From assembly GCF_001640805.2 (NCBI RefSeq), contig NC_066852.1:4944194-5008193 (forward strand): a stretch of 64,000 bases of DNA, written 5' to 3'. Each line of letters opens with the position of its first letter. Positions within the stretch are counted from its first letter, which is position 1. Below, in pieces: positions 1 through 13,823 of the stretch. This DNA comes from Lates calcarifer. Taxonomy: Eukaryota; Chordata; Actinopteri; Centropomidae. The position numbers and the translations under genes are program-made. Below the pieces are notes generated by a model. The model was not told where the DNA came from, searched no databases, and saw nothing but the letters and a program-made list of their open reading frames with translations.

Positions 1-917
1 CAAATACCAGTATTATCAATTCAAAACATCTTGTCAAAGGTACTGAACAACTTTACGGATGGGTGTGAAAAGCATAATATTTAAATACCATCTGCAGTGC
101 ATGCATTAACTCACTATTTATTCATTCAGTTACATCCAGCAACCCTGACTGTTCTCAATTCTCAGGTTTTCACCTCACAATTCTTTTTCTTCACTGTGTA
201 CTACTACTTGCTTTGGTTCATGTGTTTTAGGGGGAATGTAATACCAGGTAAATCACTTTTTTAATTAGCATAGTAAACATTTATTGTTGAGCGTACATGA
301 AAAACATGTACTCTTTTTCATTTGTTTCCCCTGCAATATTTTTCCCTTGTACAAAAAATGCTTTCATGAAGGTTTAGAAAGATCAACGTGTGAGTGAAAT
401 AATTAAAAAGCCAATGCTATTTTGAACCATGAGACAGGATGTGCTTTCATGCAAAGTGTTTTACACTCTTCTTCTTATTCATCCTACACACCTACAGCCT
501 GCACATTCACAGCCTGATGCCGTTGAAGCTAACAATCAGGGGGCAATTTGTGTTCAGTGTCTGACATGGAGGAGCTGTGGATCAAACCATTAACTTGACC
601 ATGCAACAAGCTCTGCCATCTAAGCTGAGGAGTATAATTTAGGCACCGTGGCTGTATGTTTCCTTCAAGACATATTAGCCAAAGCAGATTACTTGTCTCA
701 ATAATTTGTAGAAGGCAGGGTTGATATTATATGTGTCAACAACAGAACTGCAGTCTTGTAGCAGGAAACAAACCAGGGCCCCTGTTTCCAAACAATGATC
801 AGTCTTAGAGGTTAAAAGTTTTTCTAAAAAATGTCTAAATATGTGTGAACTTAACATAACTTTGCATATTTATCTGCATATGTAAGCTGTGCTCTATATT
901 ATAAATATAAACATGAC

Positions 918-978
<61 letters not shown>
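918..978. repeat. (ATA)n microsatellite
   Basis: About 20 uninterrupted trinucleotide units. Confidence 0.95.
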
Positions 979-981
<3 letters not shown>

Positions 982-1159
982 TATGTTTTAACTATAAATG
1001 ATAATTATTCACATTGAAACTAACATACAGCAGTGACAGTTCCACTAAGTACAGTATGAATATACAGGACACTGACTGTGAGCATCACAAGTCTTCCAAC
1101 ACAAATGACCATCCAGGTCACAGGAGCATGCCAGTGGCAAGTATACTGGAGCTTATTCA

Positions 1160-1375
1160 TCATAGTAACAATAATAAACATGTGGTTAATGACCCACCCA
1201 TTCACCTCAACCTATTCCTAACATGGACTTTCTCGCTCTTCATACTACATCATCTGCTTTGTTCCAGTTATGATTACTACGACTGCTAAATGTCACAAGG
1301 CGTAACTGTGGGCCATAATAAGCTGCTGCACAGACAACCTAAAGGCTGATTTTTTTACAGGACAGTCTCAAGTAC
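1160..1375 (+). repeat. Dispersed repeat R1, copy 1 (3' part)
   Basis: Shares with the other R1 copies AATAATAAACATGTGGTTAATG, then ACATCATCTGCTTTGTTCC, TTACTACGACTGCTA and GGGCCATAATAAGCTGCTGC followed by CACAGACAAC. Non-coding; the small open frames through it are by chance. Confidence 0.6.
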
Positions 1376-3648
1376 CATGATATTATCATTTCTGTATTAT
1401 ATCTGCTGTTTAAGCATGTGGCAAACAACATTCACAGCATAAAAAGAACAGAAAAAATATGCAACAGGAAAGTCTTATTTCAGCCCAAACAAATCAATAT
1501 GTTTGACAAGAGGGAGCATTATGGCAACACTGATCTACTTTGAATCCATTTGTCTGTATTTATTTTATTTTCTTATGTTTAACACTAAATGCTCTTAGGA
1601 AATACCTCTCAAGCTCAGGAGGGTTCCTAAGTTGAATTTATGGTCATTGTATCCATCCAAAATGTTCTATAAAATCTGAGTAAAAATCAGTGAGAAAGAA
1701 AGAGGAAAAAATATGTAAGAATCAATTATTTTAATTATTCAATTATTTTTACCTTAGTTTAAGGTCACATATATACATTTTGAGTTTTGATATGAGACCC
1801 GGTTGCTTCCCTAAATCCCTAAATTTGTTGATGTCTAGAAATTCAAGCAACTTACATCTAATCAAAACTGGTTTAGGTGAAAAAATGAGATCTGGCAGTA
1901 TGGGCACAAAACAAAATCAGTAAATTATTATTATTATTTTTTTTTAACTTTAACATTTTTGCTTAATTTTGCTCATTGCCCAGTTTAGGCCAGACTTCAC
2001 AGACAAAACAGCCGTGTACTGCTGACCCACTATGTGAAAGGTCTTTCTCCCATTGTAGCTCTTGAAGACCTCAGTGCTATGGAAACTGCACTGCATTACA
2101 AAATGTGAAACAAGTTTGTACACTGTAACTGACAAATAACAATATGCAGAGGATACCTCAAGTATTATGACAGGGAACATGTATGGTATCCAGTGAATGA
2201 CAGGATCAGGAGAAACTCTAGAAAAGGGCTCTGCCATGACAGTCACAAAGCCTTTGTGGGAACAGAGACACTTCTGAGCTGACCTACTATATTTAAGGTG
2301 ATACAGTGTTTGTCACATGCTGCAGTCTTGGATCGTCATGCTGTCAAAAATCTGTCTGCCCCTATCAACTGTTAGCACAATCTGAAGAAATTCAGTGTGA
2401 CGGTGGAGTGTGAAATTCCCAAGCCTGTGTTACATCAGCCTGATAATTCTACCTGATGATAATTAATAATGATCCACCAGTGAGGCATTCATGCACACCA
2501 TCTCAGCTGCACCCCTGTGGCATTTGACAAAGCCAGTGTGGAGACAGTGGTTACACATGTGAGATGAAAGGAAACATGATGTGAACTGGGAATACGCTTT
2601 GCATTCAGGCTTCATCAGGTGGGCGACTGGCTTTATAATATGTAAAAAAGAAACTCGCTATGCGCAAAATGCAGCTAAGGGTGGCTCGGTAATGATCTGA
2701 TATAGGAGCTTTAGCTAAGAAGGTTTTAGGGAGCTCTCGAGAGAGATCACAAGCCATTAGCCATTGCTTTAGGGACCAAAGAGCCTAAGTCTATTGAACA
2801 GTTCATTAGTGTTTTTGCTCCTTTGAAACCTACAAGAGGAGTAGCTGAAATATACCCAGGGGCATTTCTCCGCAGGTGGGTTGGATTAGAACAAAGGAGA
2901 TTTAGGCTAAAATTGAGCAAGACAAGTGGAAGGGCTTCAGGATGGAAAGCAAGCATCCATTACTTTAGATTTCTATTTATTTATGCAAGCTGCTGCAGAT
3001 TGGATGATGAATTGCTCTCAGGACACAGCACCATTATGTTTACTCTGAACCAAAGATTAACCTCTTTGTGAAGGCACTGATGTCACACAGCTTTAATGAT
3101 GACAGGCAACTCGAGGTTCCACTTGCCACAATTTCAATTATATTTACCTACCTGTTTGCTCTGTGATAACCATTATAGGTTAGTTAAACATAGCTTAATC
3201 AAACAGAAATCACTGGGATAAAAAAGTCCTCATGATGCCAATAGGCAGCGGGATTCCACTCCAAAGGCCTGTGGAGGAACAGACTTGCTTAATCACTTAG
3301 CCTGTGAGCTGAGCCTCTGACAACCATGTCCACCTACGTAGATAAGTGACTGTCATCTGTTCTCTTGCAACCCAACGTGTGACAGCCACTTAGCATGTAG
3401 CATTTCTCACTTCTCTACAGATGCCCTGTCATCCCTGTTGGGTTAGAACAGCAATACCTGAGGATCTGTCTGTCACAGAGGCTTCAGCTCAGCAGTGACG
3501 GAAATCTGACGTTAAGACACAGAATTAGGCACTTAAGCAAGAAACAGGGAGCACACTGACATAGTACAGGCATTTAACATTGTGAATACAAAGGACAAAA
3601 AATGACACTCTCTCCTCTCTCTCCTCTCATATGTCTATCTATTTATCT

Positions 3649-3689
3649 ACACACACACACACACATACACACACACACACACACACACA
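3649..3689. repeat. (CA)n microsatellite
   Basis: About 20 CA units with one internal CATA interruption. Confidence 0.95.
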
Positions 3690-6679
3690 TATCCAGTAGT
3701 GTGTCAGTCTAGATGTTATTCAGATGTAGGAAAATATGTCTTGCAGTCAGAAAGTAAAGTGGAGTTTCAAAGTTGTGAGTGAAAGTGGATAATTTGGCAG
3801 GACGCATGTTTTCCATCTGGTGATAGACTACAGATGCCTACCTGGTTACAGAGGGCAAGGCTGAACAGCTAGTAGACTTTAGCCACACCTTGTAGGAACT
3901 TTAACTGGTTCCAGATGCGGAGGCAGGTGTTTTTAACAGATCTAATCAATAATGCAGCAGTTCCTTGGATAATCCCTCTCCAAGCCCAGCTGGACGATGT
4001 CTCCCAGTGTTTGCTAGTAAATATAAGTTTGGGGGGAACTGATGGATACCTCAACATGAGCTGATCAACTCTTTGCACTTCTTTCTCTTCAAATCTTCAA
4101 CACTGTGTGGTCCGTTGGTAGTCTATAGTACATACAGTAGCTCATCCACCCAGAATGTGTAATCAATACATATGAATAATTTAAAGCTTGTTAAAATCTT
4201 GCGGTCAAAAATAAATTTAAAAGACTAAAAAAATAAAGGATGCTGATGATTGGCCTTTTTCCCAGCCTGAGTTACGGCACTTGCACTTCATAACTTCAGC
4301 TCTGAAAGGCTTTTAATTCACTCAGCGGTTTTAATTTGAAAGGGCCTGATGAGGGAAAACACCTATTGATTGATCATTGTTCTCAGGAAAGGTCATGCAT
4401 TTAAAATAAATGAGACAAACGGGTGGGGGGAATGGCAGAATGCTCAGCAATTAAATTATGATGCAGCGGGAGGCGGAGATGGGGAAGCTTCAAGTGGAAT
4501 AAACAGCACATTCAGGGGAGTAAACGTGAGGCATCATCAAAGGCGCGTGGAAGAAAAGGAAAAATGATTCTGCTGTCAGAGAAGCCGGTGCGGTGTGGAG
4601 GGAGAATGGGAGGGCATCATGACTCCAGGCTGCTGTTGTACCTCACTTAATAGCACAGATAGAGAAAACAGACAAACAAACACACACACGGAGCACGGAG
4701 AACAAACAAAACCCTGCACACAAAGGTACACAGAGGAGCGCACTGGGCCCTACCTGCTTTTCACAATTTGTGCAGAGCATGCTGGTGCTCATGCCAACAA
4801 AAGGAGGACTTCTAATTTGTTCAGCCAACTTATTGGATATGTCAGGAAAGTCAAACATGGGAAGAGTATGAAAGGATATTATGTTATTGCAGACCAGCGG
4901 TGGTGATGGCAACCTTTAGTTGAAATGAGAAATGGAGGAAGGCGTGAGATACTGGCACTTATTGCAAGGTTGTTCTATTGAAATATGGCATTCTCTATCA
5001 TATAAAGATGTGCCATGGTCACTCATAAATATGATAATGATAACACTCATTAGGCTGTCTCATGTCAGTCAGATATTGATTTACAGGGAAATTATTGCAC
5101 CAGTATGAGCTGGTCTGTAAATCTAAATCCGTCTTTGTTATTTGTCAGAGCACAAGGATTTTTTAAATATTACTACATCCTATGTATATTTTAGTCATAA
5201 AAAAACTGCAACATTGGGTTGCTGAGTCATATGAATTAATGCAAAACGTTGTTCGCCATATGTTCAATAATATGGTAGCATGTTACATTGCTTTGCAAGT
5301 GTTTTATGTGTATTTATGGAGCACTCTGGGTGTCTCACCTTCCCCACAACTTTTGTTTTTCTCCATTCATTATTTGTCAAATGTTTACACAACCTACATA
5401 CTGGCAAAGTGAAGTCATTTTTTTCATAATTAAGCTGTTATCTTGCCATAATTAGGGCATTGTGAAATAAAGTGTAACCATTTTTCAATATATAATTTGT
5501 TATGCTCTGCTGAGAAAGCAAAATTTTTATCGCCATATATCAAATTAGACTGTCCCCATTCTGTCAAGATGTGAGAAACTGAGCCAAGAATGTAGAAGTA
5601 CTTTCTTGGCTGTGAATGGATTTTTTTCTTTCTTTTGCTTGCAAAGAATGTGGGTCACAAGTGAGTGAGACCCAATCTACATGACTTTAAATTAGATGCA
5701 CTGGAATGAGCTGATATGATTAATCTCCCTCATTTGTTCTAGAGTTGGGCATTTTTGATACATTTCAACTGAATCCAGCTGAATGATGTTTTTCTCTGAA
5801 TGATACCTGCATATTCTTCCATTATGGGCAGTTACAGTAATGTAAGGTCATCATTTTCTACTACATGTGCCAGAAATTCTTACCAGAAAATGATAACTTT
5901 ATACAGGCAATTTAATGTGGAAAGCACATTAAAGGAATTGTAATGAGTACATGACTTTTTATCTGTAGATCCATGCGTGTTGACTGTAAAACTCTCCACT
6001 ATCTGCCTGAGGAGTAAAGGGAAGTTTGTGTGTCAGAACTATGTCAGACTTGTGATAGAGATCAATGCCATGCTGTCCCTGTGATGATGCTAATTTCTCC
6101 CCTCTAACATGATGAAAAATGGGAGCATAGAGACGAAAACAATGTCTGGTGGCTCTGTTTTCAAAGTACTGACAATCAAAGCAGAAATAAACAGAAGGCA
6201 TGTTGCACACGTCTATTGTTGTTAAAAAAGCACTGTATTCCAGTTATTCTAATTGATGCTTTAATTAAGCCAATGGATAAATACAAATAAATTAGGACTT
6301 GACTACTATGTAAATTACAATTTTCTTCCTCCTACATCTGGATTAGGCAGATATTAACTTACATTTTACCTGGATTACATATTAATTAAATAATGAATGG
6401 ATGCGGTATTAAGAGCACAGGAAGTGTAAACCCACACTAGATGTGGATGTTATCTGCTGAAATAAGCCTACTGTGACATTTAATTTAATTTAACTTAATA
6501 TAATCCTATCTGCCAGATATGATGTTTATACACTATTGATTTGCAATAGTAAATATGTTTCAGAGGAATATAATCCCACCAGGATTATGTCAAGATATTT
6601 AAGAAACATGTTTGATGAAATTACCTTCCAGGACACAAAATGTTAATACTGGCAATATATTTAAGTTGTTCCCTCTCTA

Positions 6680-7010
6680 CTCATTGGTTAAGTTTAGGAA
6701 AAGATCATGGAATACCCTTGTTGTCATGGTTGCAGTAATAAACCTGCAGTAAGAGTTGTAGAACTGTCATGGGTAAAAGAAACAGTAATGATTATAGGTT
6801 TCACACAGGAAATAAACAGCAGTCTCTTGTGTGAAAGTCCTGTTTTGTTTACCCATCCACCCAGCCCGACTTCCTCCCAAAACTGACTTTGTTGCTCCTT
6901 ATTCTCAGCCACCCGACTTCCTCCTTTACTCCCGTCATAATTACTGTGGCTGTTAAGGGTCACAATAAACTGCTTGCACAGACAAACTGCAGATTAAATT
7001 AACATTTCCG
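6680..7010 (+). repeat. Dispersed repeat R1, copy 2
   Basis: Contains GGTTAAGTTTAGGAAAAGAT, GCAGTAATAAACCTGCAGT, CTCTTGTGTGAAAGTCCTGT, CCCGACTTCCTCC (twice in variant form) and CACAATAAACTGCTTGCACA, each matching R1 copies elsewhere in the window. The order of blocks differs slightly from copies 4 and 6, suggesting internal duplication or rearrangement. Confidence 0.6.
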
Positions 7011-8828
7011 TGATTTGTATCATGACACAAAGTAACATAGTGTGTGCTCAAACAACAATTTGGGGACAACAATTTTGCGTCTCCTGGAGAACAGTAAATA
7101 GCACTCAACTGTCTTTTTTTATTTCCTTTGTGGTTATTTACAGTATTTTTTTTAAATAGCAAAACTGAATTTTAATTCCAGTTCCACTCTAAAACTTATA
7201 CGTATATTACAATTATTTTGTTTTTAAAAAGAAAGCTTATGATGTGTCTGCACTGGAGGCCTTTCAACCATGTTTATTTATCCATCTCAAACATGTGACA
7301 GAACAGATACACTCCTACTTTAATTAATCCGGTTGTCTGCAGAGGTCACACAATGGCTCAGATTTTATTTGTACACCCATAAACATAACCCCAGCTGGAG
7401 CTGCTGCTGCTCTGCTAAAGTGCTGCTCATGCTATGTCATCTGTGAGGACATCGTGTCAAGAGTTTCTTTTATCACATATTCTATCCAATAATCTATTGT
7501 CTCCTCTCAAGAAACTGTCTGCCTTCAAAGACTGATGAATGACTTCAAAAGTAAATTACTGCAGAGAACTTGACGCTCAAGGTTAAAAGCTGAATGTCAG
7601 TGATATTAGATGATAAGAGTGTAATGGCAATCTGTTTAGTTCCTCACGAAATCAGCTTCTGTTCTCTCATCAGTAGGTTTGCATGACAATATTTCTTATT
7701 TCAGCTCAAATACAACCTGGTGTCAGGTGTTAGGATTAAAGACAAACTATTTTCTGGGAAAAACAAACACAAACAGAAACAAACAAACAAAAAACTTTGA
7801 ATAACTTTAGACTTCTTGGTGGAAATATCCACTTTAATTTGCACATGCCTCACCAGAGTAAGACAAAGCATTGGTGATGCGAAACAAGTTGCTATGGAGG
7901 GGACATCAGGGCACAAAAGGCAGGATATCCTTTTATCCTTTTAATTCTTAAGCAGTGGAGAATCCCAAGAGTATGCAGAGCAACAAAAATTGATTAACTA
8001 ACACACTGCCAGCACCACAGCAGGTTCAGTTTTCATAAAGAATCTTCATGTCCAAATTACTTGTTATCTCAACCTGGGTACAGTTCAGTGAGCAGGAGAG
8101 GAAAATCTCCAGTGATTTTGGTTGTGTATCAATGGCAGGAATTCTCAGTGGAGGATTAAAATATTGGCAGGTCACTACTCTGAAAGCAAATATTGAAGGA
8201 GTTATTTCCCCAGCAAAAACAATTTTCTTTACATTCATGTCGAAACCAACTGCTTGTTTAAATGTAGTTCTATCCTTGTTTCATTATGTTGCTTGTTTAG
8301 CAATTAATTAGGAAACATTATTCTTTCTAACCCACAGTCAAAAGACAAGACAACCCCTCCCCTATACTGCACTAAAAAGGGAAACACCTGAGTGCAAATG
8401 TCCTACTATGTGTTATTAATGGTTTTGTTTCAAGGGGGAATTACTTGCATTGGTTTTGTGATTAATGATATAGGACAGGAGAGCAGAAACCATTCCCTCA
8501 GAACAGTCTGCACCTGTCTATAGCTTTGTGATGGCTTTTACCTGCAAAATGCTCCGGATAAGACACCGCTAAAAGCAAATTGGGAGCTCCTTGGTGCACT
8601 AATCTTTCCTTTAGCCCCCTGTGCTCCTCTGTTCCTCCTCAGCTATTTTTTTTCTCTCCATCTCTAGCTCATTCGCAGACTTGCTGCACTCAGACCCTCT
8701 CCCTTTTCACTAACTCTTGCCCATAGTTTTTCTGAATGCCTGGCACTTCTTTCTCACAGCCTTTTGCACCTTGTGTGGGTGGTAGGGTGAAACAGAAAGT
8801 TTGAGTGAGCCCTCCAGGTCCCCTGCAA

Positions 8829-8851
8829 ACCACACACACACACACACACAC
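8829..8851. repeat. (CA)n microsatellite
   Basis: About 11 dinucleotide units. Confidence 0.9.
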
Positions 8852-9582
8852 CTACATCCGCACCCTGCACTCTCACAACTGCAGACTACTTTGCCACCTA
8901 TAACAGCCAAACAACACCCCACACTTCCACGCTGTGATTTTAGAAGTGCATTTGGCCAATAAATTTAAAAAGAAAGCTTGCTTGGAGACTTCCCAGAAGT
9001 ACACAGGCCACAGAATAGGTTGTTGCGAAATGCTTATTTTAATGTTATATCCTTAATTTCACCAGCCAGCACTGTGTTTTGATCTGGCTGGCTAACAATC
9101 AGCATCTCCAGACATTTTTCCAAAACTAGACCCTTTCTGATTTAAAGTAATTGGCTTGCAGTACCAAAGTGATCCCTCTACAGACATGACATCCTTCTGT
9201 ATACTAACTACTGATTGCTACTGAAGGCTTAACGAAAGAAACTGAAAATGACACTCAGGTAATGTTACTGCCAATTGTTCTAGAATAGGTTTTAAAGTGA
9301 AATTCACTTCCTCAAGGCAGGGACTTGATTTAAAGTCCCTCTTGACAGACATTCTGTATACATATTAATACTTGGGATGCTGTCTGCCACAGAGCCACAG
9401 CTGTCTAAACTAAAGGCTGACTGTGAAAAACATTCTGTCAACACTCAAAATGGGTCGTAAACCATATTGTTTTTTGCCTTGCTTTTGAACATTTAATCTC
9501 AGGTGCAGAGGGATAGTAACACACATTGTGATCCCACACAAAAGTGCAAAACTATATATGTATACAGTTTTGCTTTTTTGTG

Positions 9583-9770
9583 TGGGTCACGGGGGGGCTG
9601 AAGCCAATCCCAGCTGACACTGGCGAAAGACGGGGTACACCCCGTCATGTCACCAGTCTATTGCAGGGCCAACCTATAGAAACAAACAACCATTCACACT
9701 CACATTCACACCAACAGACAATTTAGAGTCACTAAATAGTCTGCATGTCTTTGGACTGTGGGAGGAAGCC
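9583..9770 (-). mobile_element. SINE/LINE-tail repeat S1, copy 1 (antisense)
   Basis: Antisense copy of a very common teleost element: GGGTCACGGGGGGGCTGAAG, CAGCTGACACTGGCG, GGGGTACACCCC, CCAGTCTATTGCAGGGCC, CATTCACACTCACATTCACA, CAATTTAGAGTCAC and TTTGGACTGTGGGAGGAAGC. The same sequence occurs in sense orientation at 10366-10602 and degraded at 50035-50275. Confidence 0.75.
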
Positions 9771-10365
9771 TAAAAAAAAAAAAAGAAAAAGAGAAACAGA
9801 ATAGAACACAACACTGGTACACCTGCTTATTCATGCAATTATCCAATCAATCAATTGTGTGAGAGCAGTGCAGTGCATAGAATCCTGCTGATACAAGTCA
9901 GGGACTTGAGTTAATGTTCACATTAAACATCACTTCAGAATGCAAACAAAATGTGACCGTGGCATGATTGTTGGTGCCAGTCTCTAGAGTTTACTCAGAA
10001 TGGTGCCCAAAACAAAAACACACACTGACAAAAAATGTTAATAATAATAACAAAAAAATAAAACTAAAAATATCCAGTTTTGGAAATGCCTTGTAGAGGT
10101 CAGAGGATGACCAGAATGGCTCCCTCCCATCAGCCAAGAATATAAATCTGAGACTATAGTAGGCTTGCCTCTATGGCAAACAAATGAGAACTTAAATATA
10201 TTATTGGTTGTAGCGGCAGTATAATTCTGGGATGTTAACATATACATTAACATATTTAAATCAGACAACAAAACTTGCCACAGAGTTGACAGCAGTGACA
10301 GCTTCTGTCTGTATAGAAGGCCAGTATGGGCATAACCTGATCTATCGTTGTCTATAGTTGCCTGG

Positions 10366-10602
10366 GGCTTTTCTGTTTGGAGTTTGCATGTTCCTGTGCC
10401 TGGGGTTCTCTCCGGGTACTCTGGCTTCCTCCCACAATCCAAGGACATGAAGTTAGGTTAATTGGTGACTCTACATTACCCATAGGTGTGAATGTGAGTG
10501 TAAATGGTTATTTGTCTATATGTGTTGGTGCTGCGATGGACTAGTGATCTGTCCAGGGTGTAACCTGCCTCTCTCCCAATGTCAGCTGGGACAGGCCCCA
10601 GC
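10366..10602 (+). mobile_element. SINE/LINE-tail repeat S1, copy 2 (sense)
   Basis: Sense copy of the element at 9583-9770: TTTGGAGTTTGCATGTTCC, GGGTTCTCTCCGGGTACTC, GGCTTCCTCCCACAATCC, TTAATTGGTGACTCTACATT, GTGTGAATGTGAGTGT and TGTCAGCTGGGACAGGCCCC. The open frame read on the opposite strand through 10038-10448 comes largely from this repeat. Confidence 0.78.
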
Positions 10603-12157
10603 TTGAACCACCTCAACTGGCTCCTCCTCCTCTACTGATGCACTGGAATAACTGCTGTCAATGGAGGAATGACACAATGCTCACTGGAATCTCCGCTCGA
10701 TCTTTATGAATTGAAAAGAAAGCTCCATGAATATAGTGCCATAACCATAACATTGCACAGTAACCAGTTCACTGGCCCATATGCAGAGGGCTGTGAGTAA
10801 AACAAAAGACAGTTCAAACCAGTAAGTAAATGAAATCATTCAATGATTAAGATGAACTGAGAACTTTAAAGATGATCATTGAAAGTCATGGGATAAGGAT
10901 GTTTGGATGCCTGTCAAATTAGAATGAAAATGGAGTTGAGAGAAATATGTTTGTTAAGATGCAATATTTGGATAAAAATGCCAGTGGATACCGTTAGATA
11001 CAGTTAGAGAAAATGATCAATTATCAGTTATTGAATTAAAGCAAAATGATGGCTGAAGAGATTACTAAAATGGAAAATGGGTTAAATACTCTCAGTGCAA
11101 CTCCCTGAGGGAAGTTGAGCGCTTGCACACGTAAAATGAATGAACTTAGATTACTGTTTGCTGATAGTGGAAATACTGGAATTAAGTGGTGTAGTAAAAT
11201 TTAAGAAGACACTCAATGAATTTAAAGATGCTCATCTTGCTGTCTAAATGCTTTTGCCTACTGAAATAAAGGAAAATGAGATAATAGACTGGTATGAGCC
11301 TAAAATGGAAACATTTTAAAAAATACTTATAAGTGTATTTATGGAAACAACTTCTTTGAGAGAATGGAACTGGAATGGATCTGGATATGGACATCACTGC
11401 ATCTGAAGCAAAATTAAAGGTTTTGGACAATTTTCAGGAAGGCAAAATACACATCCAAATACACATGACATTTTCTACAAGGCAACAGTTTCAAACTCTG
11501 AAATAACATCAAACAAATTGGTAGGGTTCCTTAACCAAACATTTTAACAGACTTCGCTCTAATTCCCTCTGTCACTTGTTAATGTCACATGTTATTGCTA
11601 GTGCTTAACTCAAATTCACAGTACTGCCTGGGACCCAAACAACTATCTTCAGTCAACCAGAGCTTATACAGTATAGTGCCCCCATAACAGTCTCATTACA
11701 GTCATCTTACCCATGTAAAATATGTTTAGGACAGTATTTTGCATTAACTCAAAGTGCATCAGCACAGCTGCTCACTGATATCACAGAGCTCAGAGGGCCC
11801 TCTACTTACCTTTTCCATACTTTGATATCGGTTCAACTGGTTCATTCGTCAGGAGCATGTTGTTTAGAAGTAAACCCATTGAGCAAGGCAGAGTTGTATT
11901 TGTGAAGCTAACCAGTGAGCTGGGATAGAGTAGTTCTGACCAGTGGATGTGCAGGCACTCTGGTTTATGTATACAAATATATAAACCCTCCAAACAAACA
12001 GTGAAGACGTGTATTATGCTGTATACTGTAAAAACAACTTAGAAACAGCTCCTGTGCTCCATGAAGGACACAACAACTAATTCTGTATAACCATCTTTCA
12101 AACCAACAGGTGGTGAGTGTTTGATACTACAAAACAGCAGTTACGGCCAATGTGTTG

Positions 12158-12948
12158 CTTTTAAGGTCCTTTTCACAGTTTTCAAATCACTTCATGGTCT
12201 TGCTCCCGATTACATCATTGATCTCCAGACAGTTTCTGTGAGGAGGCCACTGCATTCTGGTAGCTCTCGCACATCAATTGATCTGTGACTAAAACCCTAC
12301 ATTCATGCTGTATTCAATTCAAATGTTCCTAGACTCCGGTGCTGCTTCCTCCTACAAATGATGCTTAGCAAAAGTTCAATCAGGGAGACTGTCTATCTGC
12401 ACTGGCCTGCTGAATCACAACTGCTTCCTGCTATCTCTAAGCCCCACCCACTAATTCTGTTTTCATCCAATTATGACCTGACACGCCCATCTAGAGCCAA
12501 TCATCTGTAAGGTGTATCAGTTTAAAATGTTCTCTCTCTCTGCTGTCATTCAGCTGTCATTTCAGCATTGCGACGTTGTACGACCCACCTCCTCCCCTTC
12601 ACCACCTCAACTGTGGATGCCTGGCCACGTTTCATCTACCCCTGATCAGAAGTTCCCTCACAGGAAGTTGTCCCAACCTCAGACCTCATTCTCTCCTCCA
12701 TGTCTTTCTAAACCCAACTGGTCGAGGCAGATGGCCGCCCACTCTGAGTCCGGTTCTGCTCGAGGTTTCTGCCTCTTAAAAGGAAGTTTTTCCTTGCCAC
12801 TGTTGCCTAGTGCTGCTCATAGTGGGAACTGTTGGGTCTCTCACACAATAACATAAGAGACAGTCTATGTACTCTATACGTTAAGTGCCATGAAATAACC
12901 TTGATCATGCCATAAATACTTGACCTGACTAAGCCTCACTCACCATCA
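12158..12948 (+). mobile_element. 3' end of a LINE (RT C-terminus plus 3' UTR)
   Basis: From about 12162 one frame reads VLFTVFKSLHGLAPDYIIDL followed by QTVSVRRPLHSGSSRTS, the C-terminal tail typical of L2/Rex1-like fish LINEs (FKSLHGLAPDYI). Downstream is the well-known fish 3' region with GCTCGAGGTTTCTGCCTCTT, GGAAGTTTTTCCTTGCCACT and, near the end, TTAAGTGCCATGAAATAACC. Plus orientation. The open frame at 12512-12856 lies inside this 3' region and is not a gene. Confidence 0.7.
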
Positions 12949-13789
12949 CTGCCACCAGGTCTAGGCTCCAGGGGGGAGTAGTTTCCTATATATCAGAAGC
13001 ACCACTTAAAATCTGAATGTTTTCCATGGGGATCTACTTCCTGCTGGGGTCTAAGCGCCAAAACTCTGTTTCTCCTGTGCACAATAAAATTCTGTTCTAA
13101 TCCAGATTCATGCATATTTTTCTTCTAAGTCTCTCCTGATTTAACCATGTACCTAAAGAAACCTTGAACAACTTTTTGCAATTTTCTTTTACCCTGGGTC
13201 TAACTGTATAAAACACCAATTATTGTTGTGTTCTTTTATTTGTGAAAAACATAAAGCATCCATTTGTGAAAGGTGCCAAGTTTGTAGTCATTATTTTTAG
13301 GGTGTTATGCAGTATCACCTTGTTACATGGATTAAAACTTTTAGAATGCTACAGATTTACCTCTAAGTCAACCTTTTAAAATAAGGAAAAAAATCTACTG
13401 AATATGCATGGCAAAGAAATGTTCAAATCATTACAAGACTGATATAGCACTGTTATGTGAAGCACAGTTGAGTCTCTGCACCAGTGAATTCTTTATTGGG
13501 TGGTAATCAGGCACCAATTAGTTTGACCCAGTTTTATATGTGAGAAGCACAAGTAGCTGCATTTTTAACAGTTATTTTACTTCTTTTTTTTTTTAATTAA
13601 AGCAACACATTGCGATTCTGATTCAGACTTTTATAACTGGCCCTTGCACTTTTGTCAAAATAATATATAAACAGTAATATATATAAGAATAATATAATAT
13701 AATTCTTGTATAGTAATAGTAAACTATATGTATATATAACGATTTTTATTGTTTTGATGTAATATTTATACCGCATATTGTGGTCTCAG

Positions 13790-13792
<3 letters not shown>

Positions 13793-13820
<28 letters not shown>
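13793..13820. repeat. (TA)n microsatellite
   Basis: 14 TA units in a very AT-rich neighbourhood (about 13660-13840). Confidence 0.95.

Positions 13821-13823
<3 letters not shown>

Noticed and set aside
1014..1289. 91-codon plus-strand frame
   Set aside because: Overlaps R1 repeat sequence and a similar-length frame on the other strand; no protein family resemblance.
1950..2246. Candidate for the next IgLON exon (minus strand)
   Set aside because: The translation lacks the expected end-of-Ig2 pattern (Tyr-x-Cys and following Val-rich strand); resemblance was limited to a few bases near 2100.
10038..10448. 136-codon minus-strand frame
   Set aside because: Much of it is the antisense of the S1 repeat, with no recognisable domain or splice context.
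12512..12856. 114-codon plus-strand frame
   Set aside because: It lies in the 3' region of a LINE remnant; the sequence is a known repeat type rather than a gene.
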